Positions 8,871 through 18,071 of a stretch of DNA of 25,000 nucleotides are shown here, in pieces. The stretch lies in the NCBI GenBank assembly GCA_012295275.1, contig CM022678.1, forward strand, positions 5,661,059-5,686,058. Direction: 5' to 3'. A program made the position numbers and the translations under genes. Numbering within the stretch: position 1 is the stretch's first letter; the number at the start of each line of letters is the position of its first letter. The stretch comes from Chrysomallon squamiferum. Its lineage: Eukaryota; Mollusca; Gastropoda; Neomphalida; Peltospiridae. The notes under the pieces are model-generated. The model searched no databases. It was not told the origin of the DNA and saw only the letters and a list, made by a program, of their open reading frames with translations.

Positions 8871-8958
8871 GATATTTTTTTTTGTTTCATTTTTTTTCGT
8901 TTCTTTAGTTTATTTATTACTTATAGATAGATTATTTTACTATTTGACATTAACAGTA

Positions 8959-9008
<50 letters not shown>

Positions 9009-9090
9009 ACTGTCACTCAGTCTCTCTCTCTCTTTCTCTCCCTCTCTGTTTCACACTCTCTTTCTGTCTCTCTGTCTCTCTTTCTCACAC
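8959..9090. repeat. Compound (TC)n-(AC)n microsatellite
   Basis: A TC run passes directly into AC (about 8984-9010) and then decayed TC. Just after it (9096-9162) an open frame reads KSFVAIKRNNVDLSELHING up to a GTAGGT donor-like site. This is a weak exon possibility. Up to 9400 nothing else is evident. Confidence 0.9.
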
Positions 9091-9402
9091 ATAACAAAGA
9101 GAAAATCTTTCGTTGCTATAAAAAGAAATAATGTTGATCTCTCCGAACTTCATATCAACGGTAGGTAACTCTAAATCTTCAGTTAAACAACACACCCAAG
9201 TAAATAGGTGTGGCGTTATGAGAAACATCGATGTGCTAAAAATGTATTATATGTGGATTACAAAATAATTATAAAGTAATATAGCTTCAGGGTGTTTGCA
9301 AAAGTAGCTTTGAAAAATTAGGTAGTATTACTGGAGATATTAATAAAAAGTATTTGAGATATAAGGTTAGGAACTGAAAATGAAAAATAACTTAAGAACA
9401 AA

Positions 9403-9405
<3 letters not shown>

Positions 9406-9491
<86 letters not shown>
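9406..9491. repeat. (CT)43 microsatellite
   Basis: Perfect dinucleotide tract of 86 bases. Mirror-symmetric purine/pyrimidine DNA of this length is a candidate for H-DNA (triplex). Confidence 0.97.
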
Positions 9492-9496
<5 letters not shown>

Positions 9497-9534
9497 ACTT
9501 GCCAGTTGTTCCGTCTTACAATAATATTAATAAC

Positions 9535-9780
9535 TAGTGGTAGCAGTAGTAGCAGAATCAGCAACACTTCTAATAGTTGCTGTTGTGTCAGTAGTAGAGC
9601 ATACACTGTACTAGTCCTAGTGAAGTAGTAGTTGTTATAGTAACAGTAACAGCAGCTGCAGGAGAAGTAGTAACAGTAGTAGTAGTATAACTTTAGTAGT
9701 AGTAGTAAAAGTAGTTGTAGTAACACTGCAGTAGGTATAGTATTGGCAGTAATAGTAGCAGTAACATTTGGTACTTCTAA
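9535..9780. repeat. Decayed AGT/AAC-type triplet mosaic
   Basis: Alternating AGT, AGC, AAC and GTT triplets, strongly interrupted, of the same style as 18150-18480. No reading frame is credible. The stretch 9781-10130 is T-rich with no gene seen. Confidence 0.8.
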
Positions 9781-10130
9781 TAGTCACAGCAATAACAGCA
9801 TTTTGTTTTACATGTGTGAGGCTTCAATTTAACTCTAACTTTTTTCAGTTTTTGGATAAGATTTTTGAGAAAAAAATATATAACTGAACGTGTAAAACAC
9901 TTACATACGTTTTTCAAATTAGCACCATTCACAAATGCACCCAGTAACACACAAAGATCATGATGTCTACTTATCAATGAATTCTTCATTCACAACTTCC
10001 GTGTTTCGAAATGTAAATTTTTTTTTTTGTATTTTCTCATTTATTTTTGTTCCCCTTCTTTCTTTCTGTACTTTTTTTTTTTCCTTCGTTTATTTTTTTA
10101 TTTTTTTTTTTATTTATAACATGCGGAAAT

Positions 10131-10680
10131 ACGACAAACGGCTTGTTGAAAGAGACCCCATTAAGGAAACTGCATCTTTCCTAACAGAACCCGCGTAAAT
10201 TCGTCCACTGACGTATTTATGACAGCGAAAATTTAAAAACGCTATTTTCGTTTACGAAACTGCGGCTGTCAATTCGGACATTAAACCGAGCTTAGTCGCC
10301 ATTAAGCACTTTGAAAAATTATTTTATATACAAAATTTCCGGACATAGGAGCGGGAGAGAAAAAAAATAAAAAACGTAAAAAAAGAAAAAAAAAAAAAAA
10401 ATGGTGGAGAAAGAAAATAATGTTCACACGAGAGCTCGGTTAGCCATCTTAACGCACCTGTCGCGAGAAATGCACGAGACGGTGAATTTTCGTGCGCCTC
10501 GCGCATCAAAGCGCTGACTCTGCAGGGGGTCGACAGGTTTTTCTAGTGTCTGAACATGAAGCGAATCACTCGAAAACGCCAGAAGCGTTCGTACGGACGG
10601 CGGGATTATGGCGAAACGTCCAACTCGGTTAGCATCGTCGTCCTGTTAGAGACGTCTGCGCAAGTGGTGAAGCGGTTACG
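10131..10680. promoter_or_regulatory. Unique GC-richer island
   Basis: The longest non-repetitive stretch in this part of the window. It is interrupted only by an A-rich patch near 10360-10400. It contains TGACGTAT (near 10209), GCCAT-type motifs (near 10299 and 10443) and CTGCAGGGGGTCGAC (near 10519), a partial CTCF-like core. On the minus strand, an ATG near 10504 begins MREAHENSPSRAFLA and meets CGACAG|GTGCGT, a fair 5' splice site near 10458. I regard it as a candidate regulatory element or alternative first exon without firm support. Confidence 0.3.
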
Positions 10681-10683
10681 TCC

Positions 10684-10749
10684 TTAAAAAAAAAGAAACT
10701 TGATGGTTTTGGGATCAAATCTTTCGAATAGCTTCTACCATTGGTTATT

Positions 10750-10793
<44 letters not shown>

Positions 10794-11090
10794 TTTATTA
10801 AAACTTGTATGTTTTCTGGTCAAATTTTACGCACTGGTTAAGTCGTCTTTTTAAAAAAAATAATAATAATAATAAAAAAAAAAAAATTCTGGTATCAAAT
10901 CAACTAATGTAACATTGGTCAGATATTTTTTCTTTAAAATTTGTATATTCTAAGATTTAAAAACCTTTGCACAGACTAAGCATTCCTTCTTTAAAATTCG
11001 TATGTTCTCGGTTCAAAAAAATCTTGCAACAAGTTTTATGTGAGTCTGCATTCTTTAAAACATGAACGCAACGGGATCTAATGCTGGGAA
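10684..11090. repeat. Decayed tandem array, unit about 57-65 bp, with homopolymer insertions
   Basis: Six units begin with TTTAAAA or similar, followed by (C/T)GTATGTTCT, GG(T/A)TCAAA and an AAGTNNGTC/CATTCTT end. They start near 10684, 10796, 10851, 10933, 10990 and 11054. Units four and five are the cleanest. The first is separated from the second by a 39-base T run (10752-10790), and the third carries an (AAT)n/A insertion, so slippage tracts sit at unit junctions. Confidence 0.65.
10752..10790. repeat. Poly-T tract (39)
   Basis: The longest perfect homopolymer in the window, located at a unit junction of the surrounding decayed tandem array. Confidence 0.95.
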
Positions 11091-11676
11091 AGGGTTCATT
11101 TCATATGACAAAAGTTTCAACTTCATTTTCCCATTGTCGTTTTCAAATTTAATTTTTTTTTTTTTTTTTTTTTTGATTTCTGTGGTGAATTGGTTAAGTT
11201 GGAAATCTTTAAAAGTGATACGACTTCCAGATAAAATTTACGATAAATATTTTTGTTTACAAAATAATTATTTTCTAATTAGACATTTAGAAATGGATCC
11301 TAGGAAATTAGGTATATAATTAATTAGATTGATTCCACAACAACATGCGTGACAGAAAGATAAGAAAGCACAAAGAAAACAAATAAAATTAATTTTTGAA
11401 ATAGACAAATTTGTCATTTCATTTCATCTAACAGGTTTTTCTATAGTATATTTTATTAGAAATTAATTAAATTAAACCACTGAACGAAAAAAGGAACAAG
11501 ATGAATGAAAAATATTTTCCATGTTTATTATATATAATTTATACTTTAGTTAAACGTTTTTTAATTTTTTTTTTCTTTTCTTATTCATTTCACGTGACTT
11601 ATAATAAATTTTTTTACTCAGTAAAAAACAAGTTCTAATTTATCATGAACAAAATAAAGAAATTTTTTATTTTTTT

Positions 11677-11680
<4 letters not shown>
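11091..11680. other. AT-rich spacer
   Basis: Contains a T run (11153-11174) and ordinary AT-rich sequence. A short frame begins MNATGSNAGKGFISYDK at 11062 but overlaps the tandem array and a T run, so I do not call it a gene. Confidence 0.4.
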
Positions 11681-11713
<33 letters not shown>

Positions 11714-11965
11714 TTGTTTATTTATATATATATATATATATTTTGTTCATTTATTTGTTATTTGTTTATTTTATTTATTTATTTATTATTTATTTTTTAT
11801 TTTGTTGTTTTATTTTTTATCCTTTTTAACAGTATATCATTACATTTATTTTTTTATTTTTTTTTTATCTTATTTTTTTTATTTATTTATTTTCATTTAT
11901 TTATTTCATTATTTTATTATTATTTTAAATTTTTTATTTTTATTTTTTTATTTTTTATTTTTTAA
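11681..11965. repeat. T-rich low-complexity block (TTTA/TTTG)
   Basis: T runs, (TA)n and decayed TTTA units. The phenylalanine-rich frame across it is purely compositional. A splice-acceptor-like TTTTTTCCAG lies near 11989, but all frames beyond it stop soon. Confidence 0.85.
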
Positions 11966-12094
11966 GTTTCTAAAATAATTTTTTCCAGAAGAAACAAAAC
12001 ATTTTTAATCGCATCAAAATTTCATTTACATGCATGTCACAGTAGAAAGAATAAAACATAAGACAACTTTTCATTAAAAAAAACAATTGTGATT

Positions 12095-12811
12095 CCGATC
12101 TTATTGAAAAAATTAATTTGGCCGCTAAAGTATATGCGAACAGTTCAAATGAACGTTAAGAACTATGCGAAAAAGAAAATATCTGTTTTAATTCGAAAAT
12201 ACATACAGAGAAGTATCACGAATGAGTGTGCGTGTGTGTGCGTTTGTTTGTATTTTAATAGTTCACGTCCTATACAGAAATAAATGAAAATAATAATTTT
12301 ACTTCTAAAATATATGCAAAGATATATTGCGTATTACTGTGCACATATGCACGTTCGTTTGTGTTTTAATATTTCATGTCCTTGATAGAAGCAAACAAAA
12401 AAGATCATTTTATTTTTTTTAAATATATGCAAACAAGTATCAGGTATGAGTGCGCGTGTATGTGTTTCCGTTTGCATTTAACATTTTACATCCTGTAGAG
12501 AAGCAAAAGAAAACGATGATTTTACGTATAAAATATATATACAAAGACATGTTGCGAATGAGTGTGGGTGCCCGTGCATTTGTTTGTGTTTTAATATTTC
12601 ATATCCTATATAGGAGCAAAAGAAAATAAATTTTTATTTTTACAATATATATATAAAAAGACAAATTGCTTACGTCTGTGCGCGTATGTGCTTTTGTTTG
12701 CGTGTTAACATTCAACATCCTATACAGAAGCAATAGTAAAACGATAATTTTTCTTCTACAGTATATATATATATATATATTTATGTATGTATGTATGTAT
12801 GTATGTATGTA

Positions 12812-12860
<49 letters not shown>

Positions 12861-12960
12861 AAATTACAAGAAAGTGCGTGTATGTGCGTCTGTTTGCGTA
12901 TTAACGTTTCATCTCCTACACGGGGGAAAACGAACAAAAAAAAAAACGTAACGTTATGGA
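12095..12960. repeat. Decayed tandem array, unit about 112 bp, six to seven copies
   Basis: The module TTTGTTTGTGTTTTAATATT then TCATATCCTATACAGAAGCA, followed by AAATATATGCAAAGA and a TGCGAATGAGTGTGCGTGT segment, recurs. Its GTTTG-type anchors lie at about 12242, 12352, 12468, 12577, 12691 and 12887. Spacings are 110-116 except the last, which is enlarged by a nested microsatellite. A partial, more diverged copy lies near 12095-12170. Copy-to-copy divergence is considerable, so the array is old. Confidence 0.8.
12762..12859. repeat. Nested (TA)n(TATG)n(TG)n microsatellite
   Basis: Sits exactly where other units of the 112-bp array have AAATATATGCAAAG, so it grew from an existing short motif inside the unit. 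The order TA, TATG, TG suggests stepwise mutation and slippage. Confidence 0.92.
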
Positions 12961-13170
12961 GAAATGTTAAAGGCTTGAGCGAGTCTGAAGTTGTAGTAGC
13001 CGAGTCCGATGACGTCCCGCACTAATCAAGTCCGTTTCATCTGACGTCGTAGTGGTCATTTGGGGATAAACAAAACAAGTGGGTCGGAAAGGACGATGCG
13101 TAACAGTGGGGGGTAAATTAGAAGTTTTAACCCGCCAGATCCAGCAAACATGAAGGGAAGAGAAGGGTGT
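12960..13170. promoter_or_regulatory. Unique island with paired TGACGTC sites
   Basis: Non-repetitive sequence with TGACGTCC (near 13013) and TGACGTCG (near 13041), about 28 bases apart, followed by a G-rich segment. No convincing reading frame exists. Candidate enhancer by motif content only. Confidence 0.25.
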
Positions 13171-13231
13171 GTACGCTTAAGTTTAAATTAAAATAATACC
13201 AGTTAAGTGTTTTAATCTTGCATGTTGCTGT

Positions 13232-13430
13232 ATATATATATATATATTATGTATGGTTAAACAGACACATAAATCTATACACACGCGCACATACACATAC
13301 ACACACGCACACGTACATATACATTCAGACATATATACGAATATTCATAAACATACGCATATATGCGTACACACAGAGAGGAATGCAAAATACATACAAA
13401 CGCACGTACAGGTACATAGATACGGGTAGA
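13232..13430. repeat. (TA)n and CA/ACAT-type repeat
   Basis: A (TA) run followed by decayed CA-rich dinucleotide and ACAT tetranucleotide sequence, with no gene content. Confidence 0.85.
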
Positions 13431-13534
13431 TATAAAGATACAGGATGGAATGGAAAATGAATGAATATAGTAAACTATTAATTATTAAATATCGTGTGTA
13501 TCTATTAACAGCTCTGTAGTTAAAATAATAACAA

Positions 13535-13640
13535 TAAATAAATAAATAAACGACAAAGACAAAGACAAATAAATAAAAAAATAAATAAATAAATAAACGA
13601 CGGACAGAAAGACAAATAAATAAATAAATAATAAATTTTC
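13535..13640. repeat. AAAT repeats with a duplicated ~50-bp unit
   Basis: AAATAAACGAC followed by GACAAATAAATAAA occurs twice (about 13540 and 13590) inside (AAAT)n. It represents a local tandem duplication within microsatellite sequence. Confidence 0.6.
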
Positions 13641-13663
13641 AGCAAGAAAACTATGATTCAAAA

Positions 13664-13726
13664 TGACGTAATGAAAAGTACAAATAAATACGAAGAGTTA
13701 TACTTGAACTGACTCAAATGACGTCA
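13664..13726. promoter_or_regulatory. AP-1 / CRE composite bZIP cluster
   Basis: TGACGTAA (13664-13671) is followed by TGACTCAAATGACGTCA (13710-13726). The latter is a perfect AP-1 site (TGACTCA) two bases from a perfect CRE (TGACGTCA). The half-sites lie nine bases apart, close to one helical turn. A further TGACGT occurs near 13811. Fos/Jun and CREB/ATF families are conserved in animals. Actual binding is inference. Confidence 0.5.
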
Positions 13727-13860
13727 CGATATGATTTTACATGGACAGTGTCTGTTATAAATAACAGTAATATTGTGAATAACAACAATGTATAACATAT
13801 CTCAATAAAATGACGTTTTTACGTGAATTCTGTGACTGTCGCGAATAATGTTACTATATG

Positions 13861-14424
13861 TTTAACTATACAAAGATAAATCTTTGAAAAATATGGAAAA
13901 GTTATCTTTTTTCTTCTTTTTTTTCTTTTTTTTTTTCTTTTCTTTCCCCCATAAACAAGAATATTAATTTCTTTCATATTATTTTGTTACTGCACGCGTG
14001 AATGAACGAAAGAATAAATGAGTGAGATTTTCAAGCGCTTACAAAATGGAATCATGACAATTTACCGCGCGTGTTTTAACAGTCAGTAGATGTAAATTTG
14101 TTAATTCCAAAACAAATAAAGAAATGATGAATATTTAGTAACGTAAAATATATATATATAAATGAATAGAAAGTGATTTTAAAAATATTTCCAGTTAAAT
14201 TTTTCAGTAGATAAAACAAATAAAAAATAATACAAAGAATAAAACGAAAATGTAGGATATACAATAAAAAAAATTTTTTTTAATATCCCGTAAACTATAA
14301 ATAAGATAAACGAATAAATAAATAAGCAGATATAATTTTAAAAAAAAAAAAAGAAAAGATATCTACAGAAATCCTCATTCTTATGGTCGATTTTAATCAC
14401 TTTTAAAAATACTAGAAAACTTGT
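13861..14424. other. AT-rich spacer
   Basis: Pyrimidine tract (13908-13948), short AT runs and A-rich patches. No gene, RNA or larger repeat was seen. Confidence 0.45.
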
Positions 14425-14444
14425 TTTGTAAGTATATTAGCCGC

Positions 14445-14487
<43 letters not shown>

Positions 14488-14493
14488 GAATAA

Positions 14494-14524
<31 letters not shown>

Positions 14525-14525
14525 T
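14425..14525. repeat. (AAT)n array with conserved 5' flank
   Basis: The 29 bases leading into this array (TTTTGTA, TATAT, then AGCCGCGTAATAAT) differ at about four positions from the flank at 1127-1155. GAAT interruptions occur in the middle of the array. Confidence 0.88.
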
Positions 14526-14592
14526 TATTTATATTTCTTATTATCACCATCTTCATTATCATCGTTATTATTTTCATTGTTATTAAACACTT

Positions 14593-14610
14593 ACATGGCT
14601 ATATAATAAA

Positions 14611-14652
<42 letters not shown>
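14593..14652. repeat. (AAT)n array with ACATGG flank
   Basis: Begins with ACATGGCTATATAATAA, one base different from the flank at 3314. A 23-base A run follows near 14709. Confidence 0.88.
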
Positions 14653-14653
<1 letters not shown>

Positions 14654-14837
14654 GTCAACTATTTCAAAACCCTTTACGCTGTTTGCTTAGTCTAAAATCG
14701 TTATTAATAAAAAAAAAAAAAAAAAAAAAACCTTGATTTTTATCTTACGTGAATATTTCCATATTTATTAAACATTTATACGTGTGTATATTCATATTTA
14801 AAAAAAATATATATATATATATATATCTTTCACTTAC

Positions 14838-14921
14838 CTTGGACAGAACAGTCTTCTTTATTAAGTCTCGTCTGCTCAGCAAACTGTTGTCAAAGTTTCT
14901 GCCTCGTTTTCGCTGCGACAT
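14838..14921 (-). CDS. Candidate first coding exon of a minus-strand gene
   Basis: The frame starts at ATG (14921), encodes 28 residues beginning MSQRKRGRNFDNSLLSRRDL, and ends TVLSK exactly at AAG|GTAAGTGAAAG (GT at 14837-14836), a near-perfect metazoan 5' splice site in phase 0. An in-frame TAA lies upstream (near 14953), preceded directly by ATG, giving a minimal ATG-stop upstream ORF. The peptide is basic and polar, as is common for nuclear-protein N-termini, but I do not recognise the family. The exon is joined to a promoter-like island on its 5' side. A possible 3' splice site for a non-coding leader is CGTTCGTCTTCTCAG (AG at 15021-15020). The next exon is not identified and may lie outside the window. 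Confidence 0.42.
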
Positions 14922-15146
14922 CAAGCGCACGCTCACGATAACTGTTTACATACGTTGCAGGCGTAAAATAATAAATATCTGTATCAGTTAGATAAGGCGA
15001 TTTTTGCCCCACGATATTTCTGAGAAGACGAACGCTTTTCGTTATCAGAAATTCATAACAATAATAATACAATATCGCCTTCTGCGCGCGCGTACTTTTT
15101 TTTTTTTTTTACGAATCGTCTGCTAAATCACGTGTCTTGTTCGGTC

Positions 15147-15356
15147 TTAAGAAAAACCTTGTATTCGATTTTTACGTCGGGAACTATATTCCGGTCGCGG
15201 ATTAACATTTGATGGAGAAACCTGTTCGCGTTGATCGTACAAGTGTTGCAGACGATGCTCTCTACCGGCGTTCTCGTTAATAATTCGACTTTTCGGACTC
15301 GGCCTATCAGGAATAAGTCTGTAAATAATGTCGTTGCAGCGCCTCCGAGACGCCAT
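15147..15356 (-). CDS. Small ORF in the promoter-proximal island (uORF or chance)
   Basis: A true ATG at 15356 opens 69 codons: MASRRRCNDIIYRLIPDRPS, later REHRLQHLYDQREQVSPSN, ending in TAA. Composition is arginine-rich and not low-complexity. Two other frames are also long here (15128-15415 minus, 15231-15431 plus), as expected in GC-richer DNA, which weakens the case. If the transcript of the 14838-14921 exon starts near 15380 and this part is not spliced out, this would be an upstream ORF of that mRNA. No good donor terminates it. I recognise no domain. Confidence 0.2.
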   Translation of the reverse strand: MASRRRCNDIIYRLIPDRPSPKSRIINENAGREHRLQHLYDQREQVSPSNVNPRPEYSSRRKNRIQGFS

Positions 15357-15430
15357 CGACTCGTACTGTTAGCAACGCCCCGCCCACCTGGCAAAGGGGA
15401 GAGAATAAATAACAAGCGAAAGAAATGTTA
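15357..15430 (-). promoter_or_regulatory. Promoter-like segment with GC box
   Basis: On the minus strand, a TTATTTATTC element is followed by CCTTTGCCAGGTGGGCGGGGCG (GC box GGGCGGGGC, the Sp1/KLF core) and GTTGCTAAC. Immediately downstream lie the 69-codon ORF and the strong first-exon candidate. The order AT-element, GC box, ATG, 5' splice site fits a minus-strand promoter. The start site is inferred. Confidence 0.35.
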
Positions 15431-15506
15431 GTAGTAATACTGAAAACAATGGACAAAAGACAGATGGCGAAATTGGAAGTAACACAAGTTTCTCTCTGTT
15501 CCGTTC

Positions 15507-15507
<1 letters not shown>

Positions 15508-15541
<34 letters not shown>
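15508..15541. repeat. Poly-T tract (about 33)
   Basis: Long T run about 65 bases left of dispersed-repeat copy B. Confidence 0.93.
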
Positions 15542-15545
<4 letters not shown>

Positions 15546-15573
15546 AAGAGTTATTATTTGTTTGTTTGTTTGA

Positions 15574-15770
15574 GGAAAACTTGGCGTGTGATACTACTGG
15601 AATCAAACGGGTGTCTGTGTAAAATAATTTCTTATTTGAAGCGAATTACGTTAATTTTAAAGTAATAAAAAAAAATTACTTATCTATTTAGTGCGTGTAT
15701 TTGTTCATTTGTTTCATTTATTTATTTATTTATTTATTTATTTGTTTGTTTGTTTATTTGTTTTTTCTTT
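15574..15770 (+). repeat. Dispersed repeat, copy B
   Basis: Homologous to 8488-8760 with the same order of blocks: CTTGGCGTG, the 28-base block at 15606-15633 (one mismatch), GAAGCGAATTACG, GTTAATTTT, then TCTATTTAGTG and TTTA/TTTG repeats. It lacks about 50 bases present in copy A. Both copies pass into TTTA-type microsatellite at the same relative point, so the simple repeat is part of the duplicated unit. Confidence 0.7.
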
Positions 15771-16160
15771 ATTTTATTTTTTCTGTCATTTATTTTATTT
15801 CATCTCATATTTTTTTTTCATTATTCTTTCTTTTGCTTTTCTTTTCTTTTCTTTATTTAGTTTTATTTGTTTATTTTTTTTATTCATTTTTATTTATTTA
15901 TTTGATTGCTTATTTATCTACTCTTTCATTTATTCATTCATATTTATTTTTATTTTATTATTTTCTGTTTCGTTGATCCTTGTTCTTTCTTTGTTCATTT
16001 ATTTTTATTTTTATTTTCTTGTTTTCGTTTTTCGTTCCTTTTATTAATTTAGTCTTGCTCTTTTTAATTAATTAATGTATTTATTCATTTATTTATTTTT
16101 TTACATTCATTTAAATATCTGACATCATTTTTATTATTTAATTTTATTATCTCATCTTTT
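15707..16160. repeat. T-rich (TTTA/TTTG) low-complexity block
   Basis: Long decayed tetranucleotide block, mostly TTTA. Hydrophobic frames over it are artefacts. Confidence 0.88.
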
Positions 16161-16269
16161 TTATTTATTAGAAAACTGATGAAAAATGAAACAAAACAAA
16201 ACAAAACAAAAAACCTCATTTATATTTATTCGTATTATATTTTTTTTTCCCCCCCAAAAAATTCTTTCA

Positions 16270-16298
16270 ATCATTCATCATCATCATCATCATCATCA

Positions 16299-16357
<59 letters not shown>
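16270..16357. repeat. (ATC)n-(ATT)n compound microsatellite
   Basis: ATC units switch cleanly to ATT near 16301. The poly-His and poly-Tyr frames are artefacts. The sequence 16358-16640 is ordinary AT-rich DNA without a supported gene. Confidence 0.93.
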
Positions 16358-16654
16358 TCATGTTTTTTTATTAATTCGCTTATTTATTTATCTAGTTCCA
16401 AATCTGCAAAATATAATATCTCTTACACTCTCTTTATCTTATATACTTCAAAAAGATTGTACAAATAATTATATGCTCTATGACCGTTACATCAAAGTTA
16501 CTGGTATGTGTTATCCTGCCAAAGATGAACATATCATATATATAATAATGAAGACAAGAGATCCATCGCTACCGAAGTAAAAAGAAAAAGTTAACTGGTT
16601 TGCTCTGAAAAGTAAATATCTTTTAAAAATACCTAATGTTTGCCGTCAGTAGAA

Positions 16655-16860
16655 AATATAAGCTGTGTTGTTGCTGTTACCGCTGTTGTTGTTGTTGTTG
16701 TCATTATTTTAACTGTCTTTATTATGTCGTCGTTGCAGAAATTGTTTCTGTTGATTTCTGTCTTTCTGTTTTGGGGTTTTTGTTTTTTTATGTGTGTATG
16801 CGCTTGTTTTTTATTGCAACTGTTGATGATGATGATGACGATGATGATGTTGCTTTTATT
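16655..16860. repeat. Triplet mosaic (GTT, GAT) with splice-like site
   Basis: GTT units (16660-16700) and GAT units (16823-16851) flank a TCGTCGTTGCAG 3' splice-like site (AG near 16738). The frames after it are T-rich and not convincing as an exon. Confidence 0.6.
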
Positions 16861-16982
16861 ATTTTCTGTATTTGCTGTTTTTTGAATTTCATCTATGTTA
16901 TTTCAGTAGGCTTTCTTTTGTTTTCTTTAATTTCTTTTATTTTTTAAATATTTGTTCCTCAGATTTATTTATTTATTACATC

Positions 16983-16997
16983 TTTTTTCTTCTTCTT

Positions 16998-17072
<75 letters not shown>

Positions 17073-17130
17073 TATTTGTTTTTATTTATTTATTTAGTTA
17101 GTTAGTTAGTTTAGTTTAATTTAGTTTAGT

Positions 17131-17189
<59 letters not shown>

Positions 17190-17222
17190 TTATTTTATTT
17201 TATTTTATTTTATTTTAATTAT
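16983..17222. repeat. (TTC)n-(ATT)n-(TTTA)n-(TTTTA)n compound tract
   Basis: Four microsatellite types in succession with clean boundaries: TTC to about 17026, ATT to about 17071, TTTA and TTAG variants, a long perfect TTTA run (17128-17190) and TTTTA units to about 17216. This is among the densest compound repeats here. Confidence 0.94.
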
Positions 17223-17404
17223 TATTATTACGTATTATTTATATTTTGTTGACCCTGAAGCACAAATCTTACAAGATCTGAACTATTTTACTTTCATAAT
17301 TTCAAAATTATAAACACAGCGAAGAATACAAAAATGTGCAGAGTCGTGTAACAAACACAATTTTATTCATTCATTACATTTTTATTTTTCCTTCAAAAAT
17401 TAAC

Positions 17405-17500
17405 ACTTTCGTCTTTCTTTCTTTCTTTCTTTTCTCGTTCTTTCTTTCTTTCAGTTCTAGTTTCTTTTTCTTTTTCTCCATTTTTTTTTTTTTTTTTTTT
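17405..17500. repeat. (TTTC)n pyrimidine tract and poly-T
   Basis: TTTC units with interruptions, followed by a T run. No exon is evident after it. Confidence 0.85.
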
Positions 17501-17529
17501 TGTTTAAGTTATAAAAAGTAAAAAAAAAG

Positions 17530-17960
17530 TTTGTTTACGCGATAAAATCTGAAAAGAGAAATATTTATCGTGGGTATCATTCTCCTTGTAGCTTATCTTA
17601 ATACGCGGCGACTGACGGGGGGTAACGGGGGGGGTGAGTTTCTTAGACTGTCGAGAAAGACGAAGGAACTTTTTTTTTTTTTAATTTTAATTTTTACTTT
17701 TTTTTTTTTTTTAAATATATTTTTCCCCTTATCATTTGTTCTTAAATCAGCCCTAAATTTGCCTTCAACACGTGCACTAATTCATTTAGCTAGCAATAAA
17801 CACCCAAAACCCCGAGCTAGACGGGGGGAAAAAATGTCGATTGCATCTTGCGGAATAATTCTCAACCATTTGCGGCAATTAACATCAAAAAAAACAGCAC
17901 GTGTTTTCAAACAGTCGCGTTACAGTTGACAGTGTCGCCATTTTGGCTTGTGAAAGCTTT
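17530..17960. promoter_or_regulatory. Unique island with YY1-like site
   Basis: Mixed unique sequence with two T runs. It includes a G-rich patch ending in GG|GTGAGTTTC (donor-like, near 17634), CACGTG-type E-boxes (near 17769 and 17899) and GTCGCCATTTTGGC (17934-17947), a good YY1/Pho-type site. A 119-codon plus-strand frame from 17570 crosses both T runs and is not credible. Regulatory role is inferred. Confidence 0.3.
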
Positions 17961-18004
17961 TCGGTTTTTAACGGATCTTTTTTAATAGTCTTTTTAATGT
18001 CTTT

Positions 18005-18007
<3 letters not shown>

Positions 18008-18071
<64 letters not shown>

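Noticed and set aside
8649-9168. Hydrophobic Phe/Leu/Tyr-rich frames that look like membrane proteins
   Set aside because: They arise from T-rich TTTA/TTTG/ATT repeats. The same applies to 11645-11965, 15691-16047, 21271-21516 and 23471-23764.
10655-10722. tRNA-like A-box (GCAAGTGGTGAAGCGG) and B-box-like GGATCAAATCT
   Set aside because: No cloverleaf can be formed, the B-box is imperfect, and the second element is part of the 60-bp tandem unit that recurs without the first. Not called as a tRNA or SINE.
17570-17929. 119-codon plus-strand frame
   Set aside because: It crosses two long T runs and a G-rich stretch and depends on their exact lengths. There is no splice or start support.
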